In this document: positions 22,073-22,500 of the stretch, piece by piece | How positions within the stretch are numbered: position 1 is the stretch's first letter | How the letters are laid out: each line of letters begins with the position of its first letter | Origin: Chrysomallon squamiferum | Lineage: Eukaryota > Mollusca > Gastropoda > Neomphalida > Peltospiridae | Assembly: GCA_012295275.1 (NCBI GenBank) | Contig: CM022669.1 | Span: 15,465,172-15,487,671 of the forward strand | Direction: 5' to 3' | Length of the DNA stretch: 22,500 nucleotides | Notes under the pieces: model-generated | What the model saw: the letters and a program-made list of their open reading frames with translations, nothing else | Told to the model about the DNA's origin: nothing | Databases searched by the model: none | Translations under genes and position numbers: made by a program

Positions 22073-22500
22073 CATGGCGTGCATGACGATAATGGAAATG
22101 ATGACTACGTTGACACAATTAAAGATCAATATCTAGCATACGTTTTCTCTTTTCTTTTTCTTTCTTTTTCCCTTCGTTTATATGGTTAAAATCTTCGATC
22201 GCAAATCTTCGGATGCACTCGTACGATTCCGTACAAGGTCTTTATCTCGAAAATGAACGAGGTGTGTCAAATAATATTTAATTAGCGTTTTTCAAACGTA
22301 TTAACCTCAGAATCCTTAATAAATATACTTCGAAAACGTCATCGTTTTCCTTCCTATCTTCATCTAATACAGATTATTTTTGTTTTGAAGGAATTCAGTG
22401 GAATAACTGCAGGAGATTCAGGTTAGAAAAGTCTTATCTTTGACCGGCAAATTAAGTACGGTGCATTTTGATTTTTATTGTACAAACTGAAATTAAGGAG
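22073..22500. other. AT-rich noncoding DNA, no gene seen
   Basis: Mixed sequence to the end of the window with no splice-flanked frame or RNA gene. Confidence 0.5.

Overview
The window is a stretch of a large, AT-rich, repeat-loaded animal genome. It holds one exon that can be supported from sequence, on the minus strand at 2095-2299. The exon encodes extracellular loop 2, transmembrane helix 5 and the start of intracellular loop 3 of a rhodopsin-family peptide receptor in the GnRH / corazonin / AKH receptor group. It has a clean acceptor (pyrimidine tract, then TTTAG) and a consensus donor (GTAAGT), and its reading frame is intact. There are no bacterial-style gene clusters, no CRISPR array, no convincing tRNA or rRNA and no recognisable transposon protein. 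The dense (GA/CT)n, (CA)n, (TA)n, (AAT)n, (GAA)n and poly(A/T) tracts, the very long intron-like spacing and the receptor class point to a protostome invertebrate. A mollusc, perhaps a cephalopod, is my best guess, but this is inference from style and not from a species-specific marker.

Layout. 1-2094 would be intron 3' of the exon in gene order: AT-rich DNA, a 105-nt (TC)n tract, a decayed 20-bp minisatellite (about 1070-1350) and degenerate AGT/AAT trinucleotides (1880-2045). The exon follows. From 2300 to 22500 lies DNA upstream of it, probably one very large intron, possibly with intergenic DNA further out. No exon for helices 1-4 was found there, nor one for helices 6-7 below 2095. This upstream DNA contains a 30-bp minisatellite (6325-6900), diverged longer tandem repeats (4160-4560 and 18690-18985), a 1.4-kb purine/A-rich block with a (GAA)n core and a 166-bp (TA)n (11450-12852), a GA-TA-GA compound array (13807-13982), a 116-bp (AAT)n, a 130-bp (GA)65, and a (TTC)n-(TCC)n-(TTC)n pyrimidine mirror (20631-20782).

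Nearly all long open frames outside the exon are low-complexity translations of these repeats (poly-Leu, poly-Phe, Arg-Glu, Tyr-Ile and similar) and are not annotated as genes. The most interesting structural point is that the receptor exon is flanked by two roughly 100-nt complementary dinucleotide tracts. In the minus-strand transcript these are (UC)n upstream and (GA)n downstream, and they could pair in the pre-mRNA around the exon. A few weak exon-like or regulatory-like motifs are recorded with low confidence.
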